Shown one piece after another: positions 38,760-46,376 of a DNA stretch of 52,002 nt. The notes below the pieces were generated by a model. That model was not told where the DNA came from, ran no database searches, and saw only the letters and a list, made by a program, of their open reading frames with translations. The position numbers were made by a program, and so were the translations under genes. Source of the stretch: Entamoeba histolytica HM-1:IMSS (lineage: Eukaryota; Evosea; Mastigamoebida; Endamoebidae); the NCBI RefSeq assembly GCF_000208925.1, contig NW_001914938.1, positions 7,296 through 59,297 on the forward strand. Reading direction: 5' to 3'. Within the stretch, counting starts at the first letter, position 1; every line of letters starts with the position of its first letter.

Positions 38760-38873
38760 TCCTCACTTTTATTATTCTTTTCTATTTCTTTTCTATTTTT
38801 TTATTATATTTCTCTAACTCTAATAAAAACCTGAACTTTTCAAATCAAAATAACAATTATTTCTCTAAAAATG

Positions 38874-39605
38874 TTATTCAGATTGTATATATCGCTGAAT
38901 ATTGAAATGATTATATTTCTTCAGAACTTCTCCTTCTACAAATGATACTCCAAGTCCTCTATAAAATATTTCTATCATAACAGTAACATCAGGATCTTTT
39001 AAATTAACTTTCCATTCTTTTGGCATCAAATCAGCTACATTTTTAATAACTATGTCTCTACTATAATTTGAGTTATGACGACAATTATATGAAATAGCAA
39101 ATGTATTATACTTCTCTGTATGTATCTCATTTAATAAATCTTTTACTGATTTAAGAAGTTTTTCCATAGAAGATGCCATAACAACTTTCTGTAAAGGTAC
39201 TATTTTTTGTGTTTCTTTCATTACTATCCCTTCTTTCTTTGCTCCATCAAATAATTGTGAAACAACTTGAATTGCATCATAAGGTACTTCACAATACAAC
39301 ATACATTCAACACCAGTATCATAAATAAAATTTTTTTTCTTTAATGCCTCTAACTCTTTTGCTAATTGCTGATCAATGTCATCTTTTTCATCATGTTTAA
39401 TTGTATTATCTTCAAAACTTTTCTTTTCATCTTCAACTAAAAATCTATCTAACAAATCATTAACTTCTTTTTTACTTCCACGTTCTCTTTTAAGGTTATG
39501 ACTAATAAGTAACCCAATTTTATTATCATACCGTTGTTGTATTTCATTAATTTCTTTCATAGCAAAATAAGACTTTTTGCATTTTCTCCCTGTCTTGTCA
39601 TTCAT
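38874..39605 (-). CDS. TAN1: THUMP-domain protein TAN1/THUMPD1 (tRNA ac4C factor)
   Basis: A 243-residue tRNA-binding adaptor that, with the NAT10/Kre33 acetyltransferase, forms N4-acetylcytidine at position 12 of tRNA-Ser and tRNA-Leu. The THUMP domain (about 110-240) shows IVPLQKVVMASSMEKLLKSV, NTFAISYNCRHNSNYSRDIV and VNLKDPDVTVMIEIFYRGLG, aligned with THUMPD1 blocks TFGIQYSARNNS and VDLKNPDLTIIVEI. The short start KTGRKCKKSYFAM may be a basic nucleolar signal. The charged middle (about 50-85) is a linker. It is head-to-head with eL37 across 132 bp. Confidence 0.88.
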   Translation of the reverse strand: MNDKTGRKCKKSYFAMKEINEIQQRYDNKIGLLISHNLKRERGSKKEVNDLLDRFLVEDEKKSFEDNTIKHDEKDDIDQQLAKELEALKKKNFIYDTGVECMLYCEVPYDAIQVVSQLFDGAKKEGIVMKETQKIVPLQKVVMASSMEKLLKSVKDLLNEIHTEKYNTFAISYNCRHNSNYSRDIVIKNVADLMPKEWKVNLKDPDVTVMIEIFYRGLGVSFVEGEVLKKYNHFNIQRYIQSE

Positions 39606-39737
39606 TCTTCATCTTTTCCAGTCAACTTTTCATTATCAGAAATATAATTTATTAAAATTATAACAAAACTATATCTTCAATTTCATTAAATCTAAAAAAC
39701 CCTAAAAGAATAACTTGAATAACAAAATAAACATAAT

Positions 39738-39971
39738 ATGACTAAAGGAACCAGTTGCAGAGGTACTAGACATAATAAAACTCATATTCTTTGCAAGAGA
39801 TGTGGAAAAAGATCATGGCATTTACAAAAACAAAGATGTGCTTCATGTGGATATCCAGATGCTAAAATGAGACAATATGCATGGGGATACAAAGCTCTTA
39901 GAAGAAGAACCCAAGGAACTGGAAGAATGAGACATTTGAAAATCGCTTTAAAAAGAACAACTAAAGCTTAA
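39738..39971 (+). CDS. RPL37: 60S ribosomal protein eL37
   Basis: A 77-residue ribosomal protein with the strongly conserved eL37 sequence: MTKGTS start, [35 protein letters not shown] and [11 protein letters not shown]. The C4 zinc site is Cys19, 22, 34 and 37. It is shorter than animal eL37 (about 90-97) because it ends at [10 protein letters not shown], lacking the basic tail; the stop is clear and followed by an A+T-rich 3' region, so this is a natural end. The gene has no intron. Confidence 0.96.
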
Positions 39972-40808
39972 TTAATTAAAATGATAATGATTTTTTTTTA
40001 TAACATTTTTTTTAAATTATTTTGTTTTTTAATAAAAAAAGTTAAAAGTTATTTATTTAAAAAGAAAAACAGAAATTAATATAAATAATTAAATTTTGTT
40101 AATGAAAGTTTAAACAACAGAAAGTTGTTGAATTATTTTTATTATTTAGTAATAAAAGAAATAATTTTAAAAGATGAAGTATGAATTTGGTAGTTATAAA
40201 AAAGTAAATTAAAATATTTTTCAATAAGAATAATGATAGTAAAAAAGAATAAAAATAATAAAAGTATTGAACAAGGGTTAAAAGAACTTAGTAATTTATT
40301 CCTTAAATAGAGATGATTTATTTATAAAATTAAAATAAAAAGTTCTTCGATTTTTGTTGATTTAACTTATTTAATAACAAAATAATTTGGTAGTTAGTAA
40401 CATAAAAATAATAAATGAAATAATTTTTATTTCTTATAATAAAAAATTCTAATATTTTAGTAAATCATTTTTTTTTAAGTATAGAAGGAAATGATTCAAA
40501 CTACTATTCTTGTTAACAAGTGATTAGGGATTTTTAATATCTGTTTAGTTGACTTGTTAAATGTAGTCATTATTTATAAAATATTCAGGACAACTTTTTT
40601 CCTATTTATTATGTATTTGAAGTATAACTCAGGATTTGTTTTTCAATTATTTGAGTTAATGAAGAAATTTCTAATTTTCAACTCAAACAAAACAACCTTC
40701 AAAGTTTTATGTATCAATAATAATGTTATAGATAACGGAAATAAAGAGAAGAAATAATAAAAGTTGGTATAAATTTTCGGTGAACTAAAAAGGTAGTTTA
40801 TTATTAAC
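39972..40808. other. long intergenic A+T-rich region, no gene seen
   Basis: About 840 bp after eL37, one of the longest empty stretches. Frames are closed on both strands and the longest open stretch (40554-40757) starts with TTG and is low complexity. I see no tRNA, repeat or spliceable exons. A GAACT core at 40782-40786, 23 nt before the next ATG, marks the promoter of the following gene. Confidence 0.5.
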
Positions 40809-41978
40809 ATGGAAGAAGGAATGTGTCGTGTAGAAACATTAATCAAAAATACTATGAAAAAAATTGTTGATTATGAAGAACAAAGAAAAGAGACTGAATT
40901 AATGAAAACATATGAATTAATGAAATATGAATCATTAGATAAAGAAGATGAACATAATAAGAATTTAGTAATTGAGATACTACGTCAAAGTATCAATAGA
41001 AATGATATGAGTCTTGGGAAGTTAAAGAAATGGAAGGACTTAACTATTGAACTTTTTAAGAAAATTGAACGAATTGAAAAAGAAGAGAATGAAAGAAAAG
41101 AAGAAAATAAAATATCAATGATAAAAGTATTAGATTCTAAGAATAATCATCATGAACCTATTATTAAAAGAAGATGTTCTTTTATTAAACGAGTTAGCTC
41201 ACCACGATCTCTTATTAAAGTAAAAGAATTAAATAAAAAAAGACAAAGCAACCGTTTTGAAGAAGTTAATAGTCAACCAATAGACCATCATTTAGTATTT
41301 TGTAATGATGAAATAGCAAAGTCAGTTTCATTAAAACGAAGAAGTACTGGACAAATGGGAATAAATAATCAAATTACAAATATTTCAACAGAACTTCTTT
41401 TAAATGAAGAAAAAAATATAAAAAAAGAAGGGGGTTTTAATGAAAGTATTAATGAAGGAATAACAGTTCAAATGATTACAACTTCTCCAAGTGATTTAGA
41501 AATAGTTGAAAATACAATGAAGAATTGGATTCCTAATGTTAATAGAATGAATTGTATTATTGATGATGATATTAATGAAAAATGGGATAAAAATATTTGT
41601 GAAAAAGTTCAACAATTACAAAAGCTTTATATTCTTTTTATTGATATTCATCAATTTTGTATTGGATTCTATTTTTCTATTCAATCAATTAAAGAATGGG
41701 AATGGATATCTGTTGGACAAAATTCTTTTGCTTTTATAAGTCAAAGCCCAAATACAATTTATCAATGTCCAAGAAAAGAAAATACTTGTTTGTCTGTTTG
41801 TTTTTATAATCATTATGGTTCAATTATTTCTATTGGATATCCTTATAAACCAATTCATTTTAACAAATCAAATCATTTATCATTATTATCTTATTTCAAT
41901 GATTATTTTTCATGTCCAACTTCATTAATTACTCCTTCTTTACAATTAAAAAGAATGTTAGTTTATTCAATAAATTAA
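40809..41978 (+). CDS. TLDc-like protein with charged helical N-terminus
   Basis: A 389-residue protein. The first half is charged helical sequence with Lys/Glu clusters (KKIVDYEEQRKETELMKTYE) and a basic Arg/Ser patch (RRCSFIKRVSSPRSLIKVKE). The last 150 residues form a domain with IIDDDINEKWDKNICEKVQQ, LYILFIDIHQFCIGFYFS, VGQNSFAFIS and a later SVCFYNHYGSIISIG. The order of a Trp after an Asp-rich start, a Phe/Gly strand and NSF-F resembles divergent Entamoeba TLDc domains. This is a family-style match, not a proof. The convergent DnaJ-C gene ends 32 bp away. Confidence 0.6.
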   Translation: MEEGMCRVETLIKNTMKKIVDYEEQRKETELMKTYELMKYESLDKEDEHNKNLVIEILRQSINRNDMSLGKLKKWKDLTIELFKKIERIEKEENERKEENKISMIKVLDSKNNHHEPIIKRRCSFIKRVSSPRSLIKVKELNKKRQSNRFEEVNSQPIDHHLVFCNDEIAKSVSLKRRSTGQMGINNQITNISTELLLNEEKNIKKEGGFNESINEGITVQMITTSPSDLEIVENTMKNWIPNVNRMNCIIDDDINEKWDKNICEKVQQLQKLYILFIDIHQFCIGFYFSIQSIKEWEWISVGQNSFAFISQSPNTIYQCPRKENTCLSVCFYNHYGSIISIGYPYKPIHFNKSNHLSLLSYFNDYFSCPTSLITPSLQLKRMLVYSIN

Positions 41979-42010
41979 TTAACTTATTGTATTTTTATAG
42001 TTTTAAAAAG

Positions 42011-42913
42011 TTATTCAATTATTACTGTTCCATTTTGAAAACCTCTAAGACTTTTTAATTGTTCTTCATCTTTTTCGTTAAATGTTCTATTACTTCTTGG
42101 ATGTTGAACTCCTTTTAAAAGTGCTTTTTTGTCAATAATCAAATCATTACCTCTTCTTGATAAATAAGGATGTTTAATATAACGTACTTCAACTGTTTTT
42201 TCACCCCAATTAAATGTTTCTCTATCGTTAACTCCTGGACATAAATCAACAATAATAATTTCCTCATTGCCTTCAGAGTCATATAATGGTACTAATTTAT
42301 GACATCCATTCATTGCTTCTTCAATAGAAATGTATAACTTATACACTGGTTCAGTTTTTAAATCTTCAACTTTAGACTCATTTTGAATAGAAGTATCACT
42401 TCTATTGTGTATTAGACTCTGGAAACTATCTTGTTGATATGTCATAGTAGAAGGCGTTTCAAAACCTTTTGAGGAATAAATGTTATTATTAGGAGATTGT
42501 GGAATTTCTATGTGTATTTCTTGTTTTGGATTAAGGTTATTCTTAATTTCCTGTGTTAATCTTATCACAGTATTACAGTTGTCTAGAATAGTATCTGTAT
42601 TATGTATTCTTTGTAACATGTTATTAATTTGGTGTAGAATGAACTCTATTAAATTAAATACATTAATCATAAAATTGTTGATTTTCTCTTTATCAGAAGA
42701 ATTAATTGCTTCTTGATATGAGTCTTCCAACAATTGTTTAATTTGATTGAAGTTCCTTATTTTAATTTGAGAAGAAGTTCTTGTATAATTTGTAAAATCA
42801 TTTCTATACTTGCAAATATAGTTGTAAAAAAGCATGAAAAGCAAAGTAAGAACAGCACCAATTAAAATACCTGCAAAAAAAACACCTATACTGATAAGTA
42901 GATCAGCGTTCAT
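42011..42913 (-). CDS. single-pass membrane protein with DnaJ C-terminal domain but no J domain
   Basis: A 300-residue protein. One N-terminal membrane helix (about 5-31, GVFFAGILIGAVLTLLFMLF) is followed by helices (about 50-125) and a Ser/Asn linker. Residues about 190-280 resemble the substrate-binding C-terminal domain of type II DnaJ (Hsp40): YKLYISIEEAMNGCHKLVPL corresponds to the L-x-I-x-L-x-E-A-x-x-G-x-x-x signature; CPGVNDRETFNWGEKTVEV to the PGV-x-D-G-x-x-I part; and HPYLSRRGNDLIIDKKALLKG to the HP-F-x-R-x-G-x-D-L part. No HPD-containing J domain exists in the frame or nearby. It may be a membrane-tethered client-binding or scaffold protein. Confidence 0.75.
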   Translation of the reverse strand: MNADLLISIGVFFAGILIGAVLTLLFMLFYNYICKYRNDFTNYTRTSSQIKIRNFNQIKQLLEDSYQEAINSSDKEKINNFMINVFNLIEFILHQINNMLQRIHNTDTILDNCNTVIRLTQEIKNNLNPKQEIHIEIPQSPNNNIYSSKGFETPSTMTYQQDSFQSLIHNRSDTSIQNESKVEDLKTEPVYKLYISIEEAMNGCHKLVPLYDSEGNEEIIIVDLCPGVNDRETFNWGEKTVEVRYIKHPYLSRRGNDLIIDKKALLKGVQHPRSNRTFNEKDEEQLKSLRGFQNGTVIIE

Positions 42914-42993
42914 TTATTTATTTATTTATTTTGAAGTTCCTTTTATTTTTTTTATGTATTTAAAATAAACATCATTTAAATAAAAAAAAATAC

Positions 42994-43511
42994 TTAATTT
43001 GGAATTAAAACAACTTTTTGAGTTTTTGAATTTAATTTAACTTTCAATTTAGAACTAGAAAGTGATGACAAATCATTTGTATTTATTTCTTCTTTTTTGT
43101 CATATTCATGAGAAAGTATTTCATTTTTTGTTATATTCTAATTATTTATTCATTAAATTAATATAATAATTTTAAGAAAAATAACAAACAATACAATCTA
43201 CCCATTTTTTTGCTAATTCAGTAGATGGAGCAATAAATTCAATTATTGATTGATGGTTTTGAAATGAATATTTAATTGCAAATTGATTTGGTTTTGCTAT
43301 TTATGTCATTATATTTTTCATTACAAAGTAATGAAAGTATTTACAAACTTTTATGTAATGCAATCATTTTGATGTCAATTATAAAAAATATTTGTTGATC
43401 AGTTTTTTCATTACTTTGTGATGAAAAGATATTGTCTATTAATTTCCATTGTTGTGGTTTGCTAAATGTAAATGAATTACTTGTATTTCTGTATTGTAAT
43501 ATTCCTTCCAT
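42994..43511 (-). CDS. small PH-domain protein, three exons
   Basis: Assembled by splicing on the minus strand: exon 1 43349-43511, exon 2 43190-43296, exon 3 42994-43137; both introns are 52 bp with GTTTGT donors and TAG acceptors, and all phases agree. The product is 137 residues, ending KTQKVVLIPN. It starts MEGILQYRNTSNSFTFSK, then QQWKLIDNIF, QQIFFIIDIKMIALHK, NQFAIKYSFQNHQSIIEFIA and STELAKKWVDCI. This is a PH-domain layout: seven strands, then a C-terminal helix with the invariant Trp (KKWVDCI). The last 45 residues are polar. It probably binds phosphoinositides or small GTPases. No single exon is long, so simple ORF searches miss it. Confidence 0.85.
43316..43336. repeat. perfect 9-bp stem inverted repeat in intron 1 of the PH gene
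   Basis: TTTCATTAC, AAA, GTAATGAAA: a perfect 9-bp inverted repeat with a 3-nt loop, inside intron 43297-43348. A near copy lies in exon 1 (43405-43427). Confidence 0.8.
43405..43427. repeat. near-copy of the intron hairpin, in exon 1 of the PH gene
   Basis: TTTTCATTAC, TTT, GTGATGAAAA: 10-bp stem with one T/G position, 3-nt loop. It shares the TTTCATTAC/ATGAAA arms with the intron hairpin 69 bp away. Confidence 0.7.
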
Positions 43512-43685
43512 TTTTCTTATCTTACTTTACACAGACTTTTGAAGTTTTTTTCTCTAAAATAAAAAAAAAGAAAAAAAAAAGAAAGTCTTAAATTTTGTGT
43601 TAAGACGTGGAACTAATATACACTAAACTTACGTTTATTTCAGTGTTTCTTAATAAAGTTGGAACTAATAAATCTAAACCAAATA

Positions 43686-44621
43686 ATGTTAACATTCATT
43701 GTTGGTATTGTAGTAATAATTGTTATTTTGTATTACATTTATATGTATTGCCGAGGAGGGGTAAATATTAATTTTCCAGACCTTACTGATAAAGTAGTTG
43801 TAGTAACAGGAACAAATAGAGGAATTGGATATGAAACAATTAGAGCATTAGCCAAGTTGAATGCAACAATTGTATGTTGTTGTAGACATGAAGAAGCACA
43901 AATTCGAGTAAATATGATTATTGGTAAAGAAACAAAAAATAATAAATTAGAATTTGTTAAATGTGATTTAATGGATTTAAACTGTGTTAAGAAAGCAGCA
44001 CAATATATCATTGATAAATATCATAAAGTTGATATTCTTATTACTAATGCTGGTATTATGTGTTGTCCTTATACTCTTTCAAAGCAAAATATTGAATGTC
44101 AAATGGCTACAAATCATATTGCACATGCTGCTTTCATTAATTATTTAATTCCTGCGTTAAAAGAATCAGAAAAACCAAGAGTTGTTGCTGTTTCTTCATT
44201 AGCACATTTATTTACAACTAATAAATCAATTGATCTTATTGGTAAAAAAGAAGATTATCAACGTGCTTTTAGATATTTTGAATCTAAATTAGCTGTTGGA
44301 ATGTTTATTCATCAATTTGCTAAAGAACATCCAGATATTATTGCTGTTCATGTTCATCCTGGACTTGTTTATTCTAATCTCTGGAGATATTGGTGTCCAT
44401 GGTTAATGTGGTTTGTTTCACCATTCTTTAAGATTTTCTGGAAAACACCAGAAGAAGCATGCCAAACTACTCTTCACTGTGCACTTGCTGATGATATCCA
44501 AACAGGGGCATATTATTCAGATTGCAAAATTGCTAAACATAATCCAATTATTGACGATGGTATTCTTTGTCAAAAGTTGTACAAAGAAACTCTTGATTTG
44601 ATTGAGTCTAATACTCAATAA
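43686..44621 (+). CDS. membrane-anchored short-chain dehydrogenase (retinol dehydrogenase-like SDR)
   Basis: A 311-residue NAD(P)-dependent oxidoreductase. The start is taken at the ATG 43686; the in-frame sequence upstream begins only with TTG. Residues 2-22 are a membrane helix (LTFIVGIVVIIVILYYIYMY). The SDR core has TGTNRGIG (residues 41-48), DILITNAG, VVAVSSLAHL, the active-site Y-x-x-x-K in RYFESKLAVG and HVHPGLVYSNL. The order and the C-terminal extension resemble retinol/lipid dehydrogenases of the RDH11-14 type. The physiological substrate is unknown. Two GAACT cores lie upstream (43610-43614, 43662-43666). Confidence 0.9.
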   Translation: MLTFIVGIVVIIVILYYIYMYCRGGVNINFPDLTDKVVVVTGTNRGIGYETIRALAKLNATIVCCCRHEEAQIRVNMIIGKETKNNKLEFVKCDLMDLNCVKKAAQYIIDKYHKVDILITNAGIMCCPYTLSKQNIECQMATNHIAHAAFINYLIPALKESEKPRVVAVSSLAHLFTTNKSIDLIGKKEDYQRAFRYFESKLAVGMFIHQFAKEHPDIIAVHVHPGLVYSNLWRYWCPWLMWFVSPFFKIFWKTPEEACQTTLHCALADDIQTGAYYSDCKIAKHNPIIDDGILCQKLYKETLDLIESNTQ

Positions 44622-44676
44622 TTGAAAATTTTATTTCTTTTTTATTTTTTCTAATTGACTCCATTAATAAATTAAA

Positions 44677-45882
44677 TTAGAATAACTGGACTAAATGACC
44701 AAGAACTTCAACTCCTTTGTTGATTGCTTTTACTGGAACAAATTCTCTTCTTGAATGGAAATTCATTCCTCCTGCAAACATATTAATACATGGAAGTCCT
44801 TTTTCGCTTAAATGTGAACAATCAGCACCACCTCTCATATACTGTTTTTTTGCTTCAACTCCAGATAATTTCATTGCTTCAATTAATTTATCAACAAGAA
44901 GAGTATCTGGAAGATAACGTTTCATATTACGATACTGCTCAGTAAATTTTAAATCAAATGATGATTTTGTATATCTTCTTTTTAAGAAGGAAATTTGATC
45001 TTTCATTAACTGAATAAAGAATTCCATCTCATTAATTTTGAATGATCTTACTATGAAACGGGCATGTGCTTTTATTACAGATCCACTCATTTCAGTACAA
45101 AGAATATATCCTTCATCTTCTTTTGTTGTTTCAGGTCGTTTACTAATTGGTAAACTAGTATAGAATTGAGATAAAATAAACCCAGCATCTTCCATTATAT
45201 TATAAGCTTCTCCTGGATGAACTTCATATCCATTAATAGTTAATTCAGCTCCAAATGCATTAAACCCTTCATCATTATAAGTTCCTAATTCATCTCCATC
45301 AACAGAATAAGCATAGTCAAGATGAAGGTCTTCAATACAAACATGATCACAACTCTCTCCTATTTCTTCATCAGGTGTAAAAATAACCATTATTCTTGGA
45401 TGTGGAATATTATCTTTCATAATTTTATTGAGTGTTCCCATTAAAATAGCAACACCTGATTTATCATCAGCACCTAATAATGTATCTCCTGATGATGTAA
45501 TAATTTCATCTCCTCCATATTTTTTAATGTCATCTTTACTAATAACTGTTCCAGATGGTAAAGCTAAATCAGAAGTAACTTCAGTTGGTAATTGATGAAT
45601 TATTGGTTTAACACCTTCTCCAGAGGCTTCTGGAGAAGTGTCAATATGTGCAAAGAATCCAATTGATTTTTTAGAACCATTTGTTGCAGGTAATTCAGCT
45701 TTTAAAATACAATTTTTTTCATCAAAAGTAAAATGTACATTTAATTCCTTTAAGTCTTTTTGGAGTTGTTTTTGCATGTCAAATTGACATTGGGTTGAAG
45801 GAGTGACATGAGTTGATTCATTACTTTGACTATTTATGGTGACGTATTTAAGAAATTTTTGAACTGCATAAGAGTCAGTCAT
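44677..45882 (-). CDS. pepT: peptidase T (tripeptide aminopeptidase, M20B)
   Basis: A 401-residue zinc aminopeptidase that removes the N-terminal residue of tripeptides. All M20 metal and catalytic residues are visible: His79 and Asp81 in FFAHIDTSPEASG, Asp139 in LLGADDKSG, Glu172/Glu173 in TPDEEIGES, Asp195 in VDGDELG and His376 in GGMNFHSRREF; the RGGADCSHLSEKGLPCINMF block is also PepT-like. Length is near E. coli PepT (408). The family is largely bacterial, so a laterally acquired gene is plausible (inference), though codon use is now Entamoeba-like. A GAACT core sits at 45912-45916 (minus strand), 30 nt upstream. Confidence 0.93.
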   Translation of the reverse strand: MTDSYAVQKFLKYVTINSQSNESTHVTPSTQCQFDMQKQLQKDLKELNVHFTFDEKNCILKAELPATNGSKKSIGFFAHIDTSPEASGEGVKPIIHQLPTEVTSDLALPSGTVISKDDIKKYGGDEIITSSGDTLLGADDKSGVAILMGTLNKIMKDNIPHPRIMVIFTPDEEIGESCDHVCIEDLHLDYAYSVDGDELGTYNDEGFNAFGAELTINGYEVHPGEAYNIMEDAGFILSQFYTSLPISKRPETTKEDEGYILCTEMSGSVIKAHARFIVRSFKINEMEFFIQLMKDQISFLKRRYTKSSFDLKFTEQYRNMKRYLPDTLLVDKLIEAMKLSGVEAKKQYMRGGADCSHLSEKGLPCINMFAGGMNFHSRREFVPVKAINKGVEVLGHLVQLF

Positions 45883-45978
45883 TTTTGAAACAATAAAAAT
45901 TAAACTTTTTAAGTTCTTTTATATATTTATTTGTTTTTCAATCTTCTCATTATCTTTTCTTGTCAAAAAAAAAAAGAA

Positions 45979-46272
45979 ATGAAGAATTTAAAAAAAATAA
46001 ACAAAACTAAAAATTTTGTTATTAAAAATAAATGTTTTATAAAGAAAAAAGATAATTCAAAGCTGAAACTAATTGATAAGAAATCTATTTTTAAATTAAT
46101 GAAAATAATCAAAAAATACGAGAAGAAAAGAAGAAAAAGATTTTTATGTAACTTTGTTAATGTATCACAAAAAACAAAGAAATACAAACAGAAAATAACC
46201 CTAAAACGGTGGTTCATGAAAATTGAGAAAGAGAAAGAATCAAGGGAAATACAAATTGTATATATTCCATAA
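45979..46272 (+). CDS. small Lys-rich ORF upstream of the RasGEF
   Basis: A 97-codon ATG frame of extreme basic composition (KNLKKINKTKNFVIKNKC, KIIKKYEKKRRKRF). It ends at 46272. The RasGEF frame is open from 46227, so the two overlap by 46 bp in different frames, and the sequence upstream of the RasGEF ATG also looks coding (FLKRLFTENKNRKIYKKE). It may be a small basic protein, or the N-terminus of the RasGEF broken by a frameshift. Confidence 0.35.
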   Translation: MKNLKKINKTKNFVIKNKCFIKKKDNSKLKLIDKKSIFKLMKIIKKYEKKRRKRFLCNFVNVSQKTKKYKQKITLKRWFMKIEKEKESREIQIVYIP

Positions 46273-46376
46273 GAAAATTGAAGTATTTTTTGAAAAGACT
46301 CTTCACAGAAAATAAAAATAGGAAAATTTATAAAAAAGAAAAAATAAAATTTGTAGATCTTTTATCAAAATTAAAA

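Noticed and set aside
40554..40846. Open frames on both strands before the TLDc-like gene
   Set aside because: One starts with TTG, both are low complexity, and they overlap each other and the promoter.
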